64,000 nt of DNA from Mytilus galloprovincialis (Eukaryota; Mollusca; Bivalvia; Mytilida; Mytilidae): NCBI RefSeq assembly GCF_965363235.1, contig NC_134850.1, forward strand, positions 37,816,602 through 37,880,601, read 5' to 3'. The notes beneath the pieces were generated by a model. It saw only the letters and a list, made by a program, of their open reading frames with translations. It searched no databases and had not been told where the DNA came from. This document shows positions 58,101 through 60,192 of the stretch, piece by piece. A program made the translations under genes and the position numbers. Positions within the stretch are counted from its first letter, which is position 1. Every line of letters begins with the position of its first letter.

Positions 58101-59552
58101 TAATATATAGATCTGTGCTTTTTTATACCTGATGAACTGGAGCTATATTTACAGAAGGTCTTTGGTAGATACACGTCTTGAAGAACAATTTGCTGTATCA
58201 AACATTCATTGCTTTCCAGGCATACACTCACATTCATATTCACAAGGAAAACATCATCATCAAGAAGATTGTAGATTGAATAGCTGTTAGGAAAAAAATC
58301 GTTTTTAAAACAGATTTAAAACTTCTTTCAATGGAATTGTTTTCATTGAAGATTTCTTGAATATTTAAGATACAAGATTCTTACTGAAACTTTTTAAATT
58401 ATCTGAGTTATCACCTCTTTAACATAACTTTTTTTATTTCTTCTAAAAACAGATTTAAAACTACTTACAATGGAATTGTTTTCATTGCAGCTTTCTTATT
58501 TCAATTAAGATACAAGATTCTAACTGAAACATTTTCAGATTTTCTGAGTTATCTCCCCTTTTAAAAAACATTTCTCTTTAGTTTCATTTTAAACATTTTA
58601 CAGAAATTCAAAATGAAATACTTTTATAGTCAAATAATGGTTCTGACTGTATGTTTTGTATGTGAAGAATAAGACATCAATTAGCAGAATGTCAGATAAA
58701 GCAAATCAATCTTAATAGGTTGAAAAGTAGAGTTACAAGACATCACTTACGTGATAGTGAATAGTGATGTTAACTTGAACTGTTCTACAATACCTACAAT
58801 CATATACATTTAAATAATATATTATATCCCTTTTTTGGTAACAGCATACAGTAAATAACTAGACACTCTGAAGAGCCTCTCACCTTGGTCTTCAACAATG
58901 TGGACTAGATTAAAATTCATGACAACTATTTTATTTTTTTTCGTTGATCTTGTACTGCTGATAAAAAAAATTCTGTTTAATGTTATCTTCAGTTTTTAAA
59001 GGTAATCACTCCGATAAAAAAAAACTATCTAGGTAAATAGTACTTATTTGCTGATCTTGTCTCGTCTACGTTTATTATTTTTTCTTATAAATCAAAAAGT
59101 TTTCTAGCATCAACTTTATCCGATCATTCAAAATTATGCATTATTAGACCAACATTCATATTTCCTGGGCAACACGATAACCCATTTGGGGATCAGGAAA
59201 AACATGAGGGACGAAAAAGCCACTTCTTTGCCATGTTCACCTCCTAGAGCACGCTATGATGCAAAGATGTCAGCTTAAAAACATATAAAAATACTTTTTT
59301 CTTCTGCAAAAACAATATCTAGCAATCAAAATAAATAATTACCAAATTCATAATCAAACAAGGAAATATCTATTTCATATTTTTCAATTCCTATTCTCAG
59401 TCTGTAAGAACAGGCATCAAGGAATATAAACACATGGAATGATCTTTTTATAGGATCCACGTCTATACAACATTCCACCCCTGTACAGATATCTGATATG
59501 TGGCAAGTCATTTGTCCTGTCAATGGCTGAATATCTACAGATTTATCACAAG
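394..59552 (-). CDS. Giant tandem-cassette gene, cysteine-rich, 64 exons resolved, incomplete at both ends
   Basis: I see 64 exons in 19 tandem cassettes (R1 at the right to R19 at the left), each coding segments A, B, C and D. Every junction has GT/AG borders, and exon lengths agree with fixed phases: A alone 210-213 nt (1-1), B 43 nt (1-2), fused A+B 253-259 nt (1-2), C 155-170 nt (2-1), D 147-180 nt (1-1). The coding total is 10,804 nt, about 3,600 residues. A full cassette normally carries ten cysteines: six in A, three in C, one in D. Alternating hydrophobic residues in A, B and C suggest beta strands, and D looks helical; both are inferences. N-linked sequons are common. No signal peptide, start or stop codon lies in view, and there is no transmembrane segment in the exons. 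I do not recognise the family. I have an unverified impression that similar uncharacterised proteins exist in other bivalves. Likely secreted; function unknown. Confidence 0.88.
1521..3945 (-). CDS. Cassette R18 (A, B, C, D)
   Basis: Exons are A 3945-3733, B 3290-3248, C 2723-2560 and D 1691-1521. A starts [11 protein letters not shown], has [11 protein letters not shown] and DAC, and ends VYG at G|GTAAGA. B reads [14 protein letters not shown] and ends GA|GTAAGT. C has [17 protein letters not shown] and PSCDW and ends IQS at A|GTGAGT. D has [16 protein letters not shown] and LGWKRG, with donor G|GTAGAA. The C-D intron holds an inverted copy of the hairpin MITE also seen in R15. Ten cysteines. 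Confidence 0.85.
1833..2106 (-). mobile_element. Hairpin MITE, copy 1 (family H1)
   Basis: This copy of about 275 bp lies in the R18 C-D intron. It matches the element at 12465-12744 in reverse orientation, including 'taattatcgctatttt' at one end and 'gataatctataattat' at the other. The inner arms (tcatctcaactcgattg and caatttcgttgagatga) form a hairpin of about 30 bp with a short loop. There is no coding sequence. The family is not one I can name. Confidence 0.7.
4254..6988 (-). CDS. Cassette R17 (A, B, C, D)
   Basis: Exons are A 6988-6776, B 6298-6256, C 5934-5768 and D 4427-4254. A has [11 protein letters not shown] and GPC and ends SWG at G|GTATGG. B reads [14 protein letters not shown], with donor AA|GTAGGT. 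C has the NVS sequon next to [10 protein letters not shown], and its third cysteine is in QQCEYS, so CDW is lost but the cysteine kept. D is typical ([25 protein letters not shown]), but its donor G|GTTAAT is a poor match to consensus. The C-D intron has a three-copy repeat element (4771-5291). Ten cysteines. Confidence 0.84.
4771..5291 (+). repeat. Dispersed element with three tandem units of about 150 bp
   Basis: Three units begin with a variant of 'ctgttgggaccaaaactccc' at about 4772, 4921 and 5079. Each continues through 'ggtcataaaccttgtgt' and 'aaagttatagtgcgaaaacc'. The block ends with a GAC-rich stretch and 'gcggtcgtataaaaa'. I remember this repeat type from mollusc sequence; that is recall, not a search. 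It fills the R17 C-D intron. Confidence 0.7.
7301..7506. mobile_element. Palindromic MITE, decayed copy (family H2)
   Basis: The right arm reads 'aaaattggtattgacacaaataaatgaatccacagta' in two adjoining parts, and the left arm is a degraded inverted match around 'tcatgataacttggggtacc'. Better copies lie at 16373-16585 and 26409/30311-30512. It is non-coding and sits in the R17 A to R16 D intron. Confidence 0.5.
7532..11687 (-). CDS. Cassette R16 (A, B, C, D)
   Basis: Exons are A 11687-11478, B 10829-10787, C 8980-8817 and D 7708-7532. A has [11 protein letters not shown] and DSC and ends DW at A|GTAAGT; joined to B, the split codon is A|AA (lysine). B reads [14 protein letters not shown], one of the cleanest B exons. 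C reads [20 protein letters not shown] and ends KPG at CCA G|GTATTT. D is typical ([22 protein letters not shown]) and ends AAT T|GTAAGG. The 1.8 kb B-C intron holds a pogo-like element and the 1.1 kb C-D intron an array-bearing element whose end lies about 12 bp from the C donor. Ten cysteines. Confidence 0.86.
7881..8804 (+). mobile_element. Array-bearing element with terminal 'aaccggatt' inverted repeats
   Basis: It starts 'acaagaggctgtcacaacga' with 'aaccggattt' nearby and ends 'aaaatccggtta', an inverted match. In between are about five tandem copies of a 155-165 bp unit marked by 'ctttcaagaaccataactcc' (about 8103, 8263, 8423, 8576, with an older one near 7945). A C-rich stretch near 8727-8760 precedes the end. 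It lies in the R16 C-D intron, ending about 12 bp from the C exon donor. Confidence 0.7.
9146..10675. mobile_element. Pogo/Tigger-like non-autonomous DNA transposon, 1.5 kb
   Basis: The ends are inverted repeats: 'cagtcgattccacttaattg' at the left, and at the right the complement of 'cagtacattccggttatttg'. Both are flanked by TA, the target duplicated by Tc1/mariner and pogo elements. Near the ends, short repeats of 'ttaattgcata' recur, typical of Tigger-like termini. I see no transposase frame. A second element (9835-10000) is nested inside. It occupies most of the R16 B-C intron. Confidence 0.7.
9835..10000. mobile_element. Short GC-rich TIR element nested in the pogo-like element
   Basis: Ends 'ggcggatttag' and the complement of 'ggcggatccag' form inverted repeats around a body that is strikingly GC-rich (runs of g and c) against an AT-rich background. 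The internal stretch 'agggaatcactgaagcgtga' recurs in decayed form at 30855-30955. The type is familiar to me from bivalve sequence, by recall only. Confidence 0.7.
10950..11262 (+). repeat. Dispersed mussel repeat M1, longest copy class
   Basis: It begins 'taaccctgccccattcgg', passes through 'caggagcctgttattcagtg', 'ccttttatagctgact' and 'tatagttgttaatttctgtg', and ends 'gtctcatttgcaatatcttc' followed by a T-rich tail. It lies in the R16 A-B intron, antisense to the gene. The family has at least ten other copies in this window. Confidence 0.75.
12031..13438 (-). CDS. Cassette R15 (fused A+B, C, D): isolated fused copy among split ones
   Basis: Exons are A+B 13438-13186 (253 nt), C 12909-12746 (164 nt) and D 12186-12031 (156 nt). 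A and B form one exon ([17 protein letters not shown], ending AA|GTTAGT), although both neighbours R14 and R16 have the A-B intron. C is typical ([21 protein letters not shown]) and ends IPS at A|GTAATT; the donor from its third base on belongs to a hairpin MITE. D is short and lacks [16 protein letters not shown], then DNRLLSG. This is the most compact cassette, about 1.4 kb. Ten cysteines. Confidence 0.85.
12465..12744 (+). mobile_element. Hairpin MITE, copy 2 (family H1), ending at a splice donor
   Basis: This copy of about 280 bp matches 1833-2106 in the opposite orientation. Inner arms at about 12474-12500 and 12541-12570 pair as a hairpin. Its right end, on the minus strand TAATTATCGC, follows the G of the GT donor of the R15 C exon directly, so the donor from its second base on coincides with element sequence. 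Confidence 0.7.
13997..17061 (-). CDS. Cassette R14 (A, B, C, D): lacks one cysteine in A and one in C
   Basis: Exons are A 17061-16849, B 15941-15899, C 15202-15039 and D 14152-13997. A and B are separate again. In A the first five cysteines are kept ([13 protein letters not shown]), but the DPC position reads LNQDLQLL, so the sixth is missing; no other A in the gene lacks it. B reads [14 protein letters not shown] and ends AG|GTATGT. C keeps [10 protein letters not shown] but has KQPRNLQ where CDW normally stands, so the third cysteine is missing; no other C lacks it. D is short (156 nt) with FSNECDNS and ends SWNSG. Eight cysteines remain, an even number. The paired absence within one cassette is informative about disulfide pairing. 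Confidence 0.85.
16145..16300 (+). repeat. Dispersed mussel repeat M1, partial copy
   Basis: It runs from 'agccttttatagctgact' to 'ttgccaatcataccacatct' and a T-rich tail, with good similarity to 10950-11262 but without the 5' part. It lies in the R14 A-B intron, antisense to the gene. Confidence 0.75.
16373..16585. mobile_element. Palindromic MITE, best copy (family H2)
   Basis: The ends 'agtgtggattcattaata' and 'aaataaatgaatccacagta' are inverted repeats that extend inward (gataccaattttcatgga against tccaccaaaattggtatcc). There is no coding content. It lies in the R14 A-B intron, next to an M1 copy. Confidence 0.7.
17546..20849 (-). CDS. Cassette R13 (fused A+B, C, D)
   Basis: Exons are A+B 20849-20597 (253 nt), C 20007-19844 (164 nt) and D 17713-17546 (168 nt). 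A+B starts [12 protein letters not shown], has [11 protein letters not shown] and DSC, and ends GMARLK at AA|GTATGT. C starts after an ATTAAAG acceptor, has [10 protein letters not shown] and VCKLD instead of CDW, and ends G|GTAAGA. D is typical ([17 protein letters not shown]). The 2.1 kb C-D intron contains a mussel repeat copy (19653-19795) and a 'gtaggtggggcat' element (18757-19221). It is the last of nine consecutive cassettes with fused A+B. Ten cysteines. Confidence 0.86.
17714..18756. other. Intron sequence of R13, no gene recognised
   Basis: This AT-rich sequence follows exon D of R13 and precedes the element at 18757. I see short open frames only, with no motif of the cassette and no clear repeat boundary. 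Confidence 0.5.
18757..19221 (+). repeat. Dispersed repeat M2 with a (GGAC)n stretch
   Basis: It starts 'aacaagaatatgtccaaag', contains 'cggatgccccactc', two partly duplicated inner segments ('gtactaagtttcaagttgat' near 18888 and 19056) and a GGAC-rich run near 19148, and ends 'cgtaggtggggcataaaaa'. 'Tgccccac' and 'gtggggca' form short inverted ends. It lies in the R13 C-D intron. Confidence 0.75.
19653..19795 (+). repeat. Dispersed mussel repeat M1, partial copy
   Basis: It runs from 'agggccttttatagcctac' to 'aatcataccacatcatctta'. It ends about 48 bp from the donor of the R13 C exon and is antisense to the gene. Confidence 0.7.
20391..20553. mobile_element. Palindromic MITE, decayed copy (family H2)
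   Basis: The right end 'aaaataaatgaatctacagt' with 'ttcaaaaattggtaca' matches the H2 terminus, and the left side 'cttattcatgggtaccaat' is the inverted match. It lies in the R13 D-side part of the AB-C intron, close to the A+B exon. Confidence 0.5.
20941..21372 (+). repeat. Dispersed repeat M3 (ttgattgattg ... gttgcttaacgtccagtgg)
   Basis: It begins with a TTGA tandem stretch, then 'gttgcttaacgtccagtgg' and a stretch of about 400 bp that is more GC-rich than its surroundings ('acttcggcaagcgttttac', 'tcagtcacccttggggtttt'). An open frame through it (21131-21442) is probably chance. A short related fragment is at 54629-54656. It lies in the R12 D to R13 A intron. The family is recalled from bivalves, not named. 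Confidence 0.6.
21967..23492 (-). CDS. Cassette R12 (fused A+B, C, D)
   Basis: Exons are A+B 23492-23237 (256 nt), C 22475-22306 (170 nt) and D 22131-21967 (165 nt). This is one of the most compact cassettes, about 1.5 kb. A+B has [11 protein letters not shown] and DPC, then [17 protein letters not shown], ending GA|GTATGT. C has two extra residues between its first cysteines ([12 protein letters not shown]) and a good KCDW; it ends ISS at A|GTAAGT. D is typical ([17 protein letters not shown]). Ten cysteines. I see no large recognisable repeat in its introns. Confidence 0.87.
24190..30780 (-). CDS. Cassette R11 (fused A+B, C, D), AB-C intron enlarged to 4.4 kb
   Basis: Exons are A+B 30780-30528 (253 nt), C 26158-25995 (164 nt) and D 24336-24190 (147 nt). 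A+B starts [11 protein letters not shown], has [11 protein letters not shown] and DPC, and ends FVGLE at GA|GTAAGT. C is typical ([20 protein letters not shown], ending DPS at A|GTAAGT). D is the shortest in the gene: [21 protein letters not shown], with the spacer between the cysteine and GW reduced. The 4.37 kb AB-C intron holds a 3.9 kb long-TIR element inside a MITE; the 1.66 kb C-D intron holds an element flanked by TTAA. Ten cysteines; the reading frame looks intact despite the insertions. Confidence 0.85.
24679..25917. mobile_element. Non-autonomous element flanked by TTAA, 1.2 kb (piggyBac-like)
   Basis: The left end reads 'tttaaggaggtacataaca' and the right end 'ggtaccaccttaa', inverted repeats each bordered by TTAA, the target of piggyBac-type elements. 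The interior holds 'cgtacgcccaccaagctgta' and poly-T stretches but no transposase frame. It fills the R11 C-D intron. Confidence 0.6.
26409..26424. mobile_element. Left remnant of an H2 palindromic MITE split by the 3.9 kb element
   Basis: The sequence 'actgtggatttatttt' matches the terminus of the MITE at 16373 (read from its right end) and ends where the long-TIR element begins. The remainder is at 30311-30512. Confidence 0.5.
28343..28628 (+). mobile_element. tRNA-derived SINE
   Basis: A box-like sequence (tggtgtagaggttagtgc, about 28349) and a near-perfect B box (ggttcgtttcc, 28394-28404) are spaced as in a tRNA gene. A non-tRNA body follows, with 'ggctgacccgtgttaagag' and 'gctacaaggcagcactcgca'. 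It cannot be a functional tRNA because the acceptor arms do not pair. It is nested in the 3.9 kb element. Confidence 0.7.
28640..28895 (+). repeat. Dispersed repeat M4 (ggtgtcacttgtgg ... gatgtccctttgata)
   Basis: The stretch includes 'gatctgcctacccttcggga', 'cctggctttgtcagttcg' and 'gagtttgatgtccctttg', which I recall as a common bivalve repeat. A short frame through it encodes nothing recognisable. It directly follows the SINE. Confidence 0.55.
30311..30512. mobile_element. Right part of the H2 palindromic MITE split by the 3.9 kb element
   Basis: It starts 'atttatattagtgggtatta' and ends 'aataatcatgaatctatagt'; the two halves pair as an inverted repeat (gggtattaattctcatgg against aagaaaattggtaccc). 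Its missing terminus is at 26409-26424. It ends about 15 bp from the R11 A+B donor. Confidence 0.6.
30855..30955 (+). repeat. Decayed fragment of the GC-rich TIR element seen at 9835
   Basis: 'Tgggaaaaaattgtttgatt', 'agggaatcattgaagaatga' and 'ttaggtttatagtcagtg' align with the body of 9835-10000, with the GC-rich ends lost. It lies in the R10 D to R11 A intron. Confidence 0.55.
31090..33291 (-). CDS. Cassette R10 (fused A+B, C, D)
   Basis: Exons are A+B 33291-33036 (256 nt), C 32437-32277 (161 nt) and D 31266-31090 (177 nt). A+B starts [11 protein letters not shown] without the LPxLP motif, has [11 protein letters not shown] and DIC, and ends LFDLR at AG|GTAGAT. C has [10 protein letters not shown] and ICHM in place of CDW, like R8. 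D begins [13 protein letters not shown] and ends GWSKG, with one cysteine (SQCDP). The C-D intron has a copy of the mussel repeat (31785-31892), and the AB-C intron a 208 bp MITE (32574-32781). Ten cysteines. Confidence 0.86.
31785..31892 (+). repeat. Dispersed mussel repeat M1, partial copy in the R10 C-D intron
   Basis: 'Tttgaaggccatacagttgc' to 'tctcattggcaatcatacca' and a T-rich tail. It is one of five consecutive cassettes with M1 in this same intron. Confidence 0.65.
32574..32781. mobile_element. MITE family H3, copy 1
   Basis: The ends 'tactgtaaattcagtaaa' and 'aaatttctgaattcacag' are inverted repeats about 208 bp apart. The centre ('aatatgcgacagagttg'-type and 'aaatattttatatgaattaa') matches 45201-45410 closely. 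Non-coding, in the R10 AB-C intron. Confidence 0.7.
34083..34642. mobile_element. Non-autonomous element flanked by TTAA, 560 bp
   Basis: The left end 'attaagggggttcgcggg' and right end 'ccctcgagcctccttaa' are inverted repeats bordered by TTAA. 'Ggtcaccgat' occurs twice inside (about 34186 and 34386). There is no gene. It ends 22 bp from the donor of the R9 D exon. Confidence 0.6.
34665..36398 (-). CDS. Cassette R9 (fused A+B, C, D)
   Basis: Exons are A+B 36398-36140 (259 nt), C 35685-35525 (161 nt) and D 34829-34665 (165 nt). A+B reads [10 protein letters not shown]..., then [11 protein letters not shown] and DPC, through [12 protein letters not shown] to LKIK at AA|GTAAGA. C has [10 protein letters not shown] and VCNW and ends FKIQ at G|GTTAGT. 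A copy of the mussel repeat begins right after this donor sequence, so GTTAGT lies at the edge of the repeat. D is typical ([22 protein letters not shown]). An element flanked by TTAA (34083-34642) ends 22 bp from the D donor. Ten cysteines. Confidence 0.86.
35222..35518 (+). repeat. Dispersed mussel repeat M1 abutting the R9 C-exon donor
   Basis: From 'aaccccaccacattctgtat' through 'tgccttttatagctgaca' to 'aatcatacaacatcttcttt' and a T tail. The tail stops about 5 bp from the GTTAGT donor of the C exon (exon edge 35525). Confidence 0.75.
36780..39509 (-). CDS. Cassette R8 (fused A+B, C, D)
   Basis: Exons are A+B 39509-39257 (253 nt), C 38881-38718 (164 nt) and D 36959-36780 (180 nt). A+B starts ECATNVTLP, carries [11 protein letters not shown] and DPC, and ends VIEVR at AG|GTATGT. 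C is divergent in its second half: [10 protein letters not shown], then VHCHM in place of CDW, but all three cysteines are kept. D begins DWSISTWY instead of DFSL and has KEC and GWSTG. The C-D intron is expanded to about 1.76 kb by a 1.2 kb element (36992-38226) and a copy of the mussel repeat that ends 14 bp from the C donor. Confidence 0.85.
36992..38226. mobile_element. Dispersed 1.2 kb element M5 (agaggctcttaagagcctg ... gggccaggtgagcta)
   Basis: The left end 'agaggctcttaagagcctgt' followed by 'cgctcacct' and the right end 'gggccaggtgagcta' give short inverted termini (ctcacct/aggtgag). The interior is a direct duplication of about 500 bp: 'gggcaataactccttaaggg' occurs near 37245 and 37752, and 'gggcagataga/gggcagatac' near 37463 and 37908. 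A fragment of the left end recurs at 58868. I recall it from bivalve genomes. It lies in the R8 C-D intron. Confidence 0.7.
38468..38702 (+). repeat. Dispersed mussel repeat M1, diverged copy in the R8 C-D intron
   Basis: 'Gccttttatagctgtcttta' to 'tccttggcaatcatacagta', interrupted by an unrelated stretch of about 60 bp (38541-38625). It ends about 14 bp from the C exon donor. Confidence 0.65.
39966..40115 (+). repeat. Dispersed mussel repeat M1, decayed copy in the R7-R8 intron
   Basis: 'Ggatatgggttttgctttaa' with 'gttgaaggctgaaggcagct' and 'gtctcatatgcaatcatacc'. Same orientation as the other copies. Confidence 0.6.
40259..42254 (-). CDS. Cassette R7 (fused A+B, C, D)
   Basis: Exons are A+B 42254-42002 (253 nt), C 41630-41467 (164 nt) and D 40438-40259 (180 nt). 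A+B runs from ACSENISLP to MIRLE, ending GA|GTAAGT, with [11 protein letters not shown] and DAC cysteines. C reads FKIEEI...[10 protein letters not shown]...QPCSW and ends IPG at G|GTCAGC. D starts [13 protein letters not shown], has PTC, and ends HGWNSG. Ten cysteines. A decayed copy of the mussel repeat (41293-41425) ends about 40 bp from the C donor, and an array-bearing element (40518-40993) sits in the same C-D intron. Confidence 0.86.
40518..40993 (+). mobile_element. Array-bearing element M6, short copy
   Basis: It starts 'aacaagtgaaactgcgagct', then 'gatacccccgccgcaagtgg', two units of about 170 bp ('gtgttcggtaaacaggaagt'), a GGAC-rich run, and ends 'aaagcgggggtataa'. The ends 'atacccccgc' and 'gcgggggtat' are inverted repeats. 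A longer copy is at 62178-63027. It lies in the R7 C-D intron. Confidence 0.75.
41293..41425 (+). repeat. Dispersed mussel repeat M1, decayed copy in the R7 C-D intron
   Basis: 'Gtttggatttttctcatttt', 'tgaaggctgaatacttgcct' and 'catctcattggcaatcatat'. It ends about 40 bp from the C donor. Confidence 0.6.
42643..44591 (-). CDS. Cassette R6 (fused A+B, C, D)
   Basis: Exons are A+B 44591-44333 (259 nt), C 43771-43617 (155 nt) and D 42813-42643 (171 nt). A+B is two residues longer than R5 ([10 protein letters not shown] start) and ends LLKIK at AA|GTAAGT. C has SLCLESSGC, with one fewer residue between the cysteines, and LCDF instead of CDW. Its donor is either G|GTAAAG at 43617 or, six bases on, G|GTGATT at 43611. 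Both keep phase 1; I chose the first by comparison with other C exons. D is typical ([18 protein letters not shown]). All ten cysteines are present. A copy of the dispersed mussel repeat lies in the C-D intron (43092-43258), as in R7-R10. Confidence 0.86.
43092..43258 (+). repeat. Dispersed mussel repeat M1, decayed copy in the R6 C-D intron
   Basis: 'Gggcccttaatagtcatata', 'gtataggatcttctcatcat' and 'gtctaattggcaatcatatc' match the M1 backbone with many changes. Same orientation. Confidence 0.6.
44072..44218 (+). repeat. Dispersed mussel repeat M1, decayed copy in the R6 AB-C intron
   Basis: 'Tgcgccttttaaggctgac', 'acagtatgggttttttctca' and 'ttgtctcatagcaattattc'. Same orientation, different intron from the R6-R10 set. 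Confidence 0.6.
45201..45410. mobile_element. MITE family H3, copy 2
   Basis: The ends 'tactttaaattcagaaatta' and 'taatttctgaatttacagta' are inverted repeats. The centre is nearly the same as in 32574-32781. Non-coding, in the R5 D to R6 A intron. A short related fragment is at 53118-53160. Confidence 0.7.
45562..47113 (-). CDS. Cassette R5 (fused A+B, C, D)
   Basis: Exons are A+B 47113-46861 (253 nt), C 46410-46241 (170 nt) and D 45738-45562 (177 nt). Here A and B are one exon: the [15 protein letters not shown] stretch is read straight through, ending AA|GTAAGT, with no intron at the usual TGG G position. A has [11 protein letters not shown] and DPC cysteines. C is one of the longest, with two extra residues ([11 protein letters not shown]), and ends PLCNW...IPG at CCA G|GTGTGG. 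D starts [10 protein letters not shown], has PQC, and ends GWNISNG. All ten cysteines are present. The intron before this cassette contains a 1 kb TIR element (47183-48177). Confidence 0.87.
47183..48177. mobile_element. TIR element, 1 kb, in the R4-R5 intron
   Basis: The left end 'atacctgtcaactgaccc' and right end 'cacaggttgacaggtat' are inverted repeats (at least 12 bp exact), and inner 'tgacctgagat' occurs near both ends (about 47216 and 48110). Similar 'gtctgact' words lie on both outer sides. The small open frames inside look accidental. The type is unknown to me. Confidence 0.6.
48482..50530 (-). CDS. Cassette R4 (A, B, C, D): last split A/B before the fused block
   Basis: Exons are A 50530-50321, B 49820-49778, C 49093-48933 and D 48652-48482. 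A has [13 protein letters not shown] and DVC cysteines; its donor is G|GTATAT. B reads [14 protein letters not shown] and ends GA|GTAAGT. C is typical ([22 protein letters not shown]) with the sequon NIS just before its first cysteine. D begins DVSLTSLF and keeps its single cysteine (SSCTRT), but its C-terminal part lacks NGW and ends SKHNSLTN at A|GTGAGT. The exon length (171 nt) is normal, so the motif has drifted rather than been truncated. All ten cysteines are kept. Confidence 0.84.
49208..49505 (+). repeat. Dispersed repeat M2, copy 2
   Basis: 'Aacaagaatgtgtccatcgt' through 'cggatgccccactcgcctta', a GAAC/GGAC-rich run and 'cgtaggtggggcatat'. It lies in the R4 B-C intron, in the same orientation as the copies at 18757 and 52111. 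Confidence 0.75.
51403..53547 (-). CDS. Cassette R3 (A, B, C, D)
   Basis: Exons are A 53547-53335, B 52987-52945, C 52621-52455 and D 51567-51403. A has [11 protein letters not shown] and NTC cysteines and ends TFG|GTAAGT. B reads [14 protein letters not shown] and ends AC|GTATGT. C is typical: [22 protein letters not shown]. It contains the sequon NLS next to its first cysteine, and its donor is G|GTTGAT. D starts DFSLEKFL and ends DGWIKG, with one cysteine (DSCGLE). All ten cysteines are present. The C-D intron contains a copy of the 'gtaggtggggcat' dispersed element (52111-52400). Confidence 0.87.
52111..52400 (+). repeat. Dispersed repeat M2, copy 3
   Basis: 'Aacaagaatgtgtccccagt' through 'gatgccccactcgcactatc' to 'ggtaggtggggcataaaaa'. 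It lies in the R3 C-D intron, ending about 55 bp from the C exon. Confidence 0.75.
54062..57130 (-). CDS. Cassette R2 (A, B, C, D): C module lacks its first two cysteines
   Basis: Exons are A 57130-56921, B 56233-56191, C 54873-54713 and D 54235-54062. A is complete ([14 protein letters not shown]) and ends at QWG|GTAAGT. B reads [14 protein letters not shown]. The C exon is in frame and well spliced, but the usual SVC...C pair is replaced by [11 protein letters not shown], so both cysteines are missing while the third (IPCDF) stays. D is typical, with GFSLQTW, ESC and NGW. It ends AAT T|GTAAGT, so the codon split with R3 is T|CA (serine). The B-C intron is long (about 1.3 kb) and holds a tandem-repeat element (54907-55796). 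Eight cysteines remain, still an even number. Confidence 0.85.
54907..55796 (+). repeat. Dispersed element M7 with tandem units of 155-175 bp
   Basis: Units are marked by 'ccatgactgaggggacaggg'-like words near 55010, 55085, 55255, 55429 and 55585, with 'ccatggaaatgagatgtgcc' and 'ccactagtggttcccc' recurring. It closes with 'gttggcgccgctgacgccgg' and 'tatgtcttgctttttgactc', the latter resembling its start (tatgtcttgcttttttata). It is in the R2 B-C intron. Confidence 0.65.
57605..59552 (-). CDS. Cassette R1 (A, B, C, D): most upstream cassette visible
   Basis: Exons in sense order are A 59552-59343, B 58793-58751, C 58283-58129 and D 57757-57605. A starts after a TTTTACAG acceptor and carries all six cysteines ([15 protein letters not shown]). 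Its donor, G|GTAATT, is weaker than most. B reads [14 protein letters not shown] and ends AC|GTAAGT. C has the SVCLES and NEC cysteines, but its third cysteine lies in FCKY rather than CDW, and the exon is short (155 nt) with a serine run at its end. D begins GFS instead of DFS and ends STWVNG, so the usual NGW is changed. A begins in phase 1, so an upstream exon must end with one base of a split codon. I find no such exon up to 64000, so this is the first recognisable cassette but not the first exon. Confidence 0.85.
58868..58935 (+). repeat. Fragment of dispersed element M5
   Basis: 'Ctctgaagagcctctcacct' and 'atgtggactagatt' resemble the left end of the element at 36992. The rest is not recognisable. 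It lies in the R1 A-B intron. Confidence 0.45.
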
Positions 59553-60192
59553 CTGTAAAAAAAGAAAGTGAGGAAATTTATAACAATATTTTTCATAGTG
59601 TAGTTCATTTTGTTTTACCATAATAGTGAAATTTAGTTAAAAAAATAATCATGCTATTTTGCTATTTTTAAACTAAAACTGACTATATCAATTGTGACCC
59701 TGTATTTGCTAGTTCATTCATTTCATTAGACATCATTTATAGGAATTATGTAAATAGAAAAATTCAGCCACAGAAATTAATTTGCCTATTTAGAATAAAG
59801 TTCATTCTGGGGAATATTTTCAATCAAAGAGCTGAAAGCTCTGAGGAAAAATGACGCCACTGTCTCTAATATTGAGATATTTTTTATGCAAGTCTTGATT
59901 TTCACATACCGTAATTATTTTAACAATGCAACATGTCTCGTAAGCATATAATTGATATTCGTATATATGTGTGTGTGAAGTGAAGATGACAACTGGCTGA
60001 TTTTTTTAAGACAAATGAATAGGTCAAGACTACCTGAATTGTACAAATAAATACCGTAGAAAGGCTTGTATATTTCTCACTGGTACATAGTCCGAAACCC
60101 CCTTCTCCCAGAAAATTTTAGGTAATTTTAAATAATCTTTTTGTTACTGTTATCAAAGGTCTTATGAAACTCGGGTAATTTCTAAGAATTCT
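59553..60192. other. Upstream of R1: no exon recognised
   Basis: This AT-rich sequence lies upstream (gene sense) of the first visible A exon. I looked on the minus strand for D-module motifs (DFSL, LLEELG, NGW) and for a signal-peptide exon ending in phase 1 and found neither. Confidence 0.5.
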
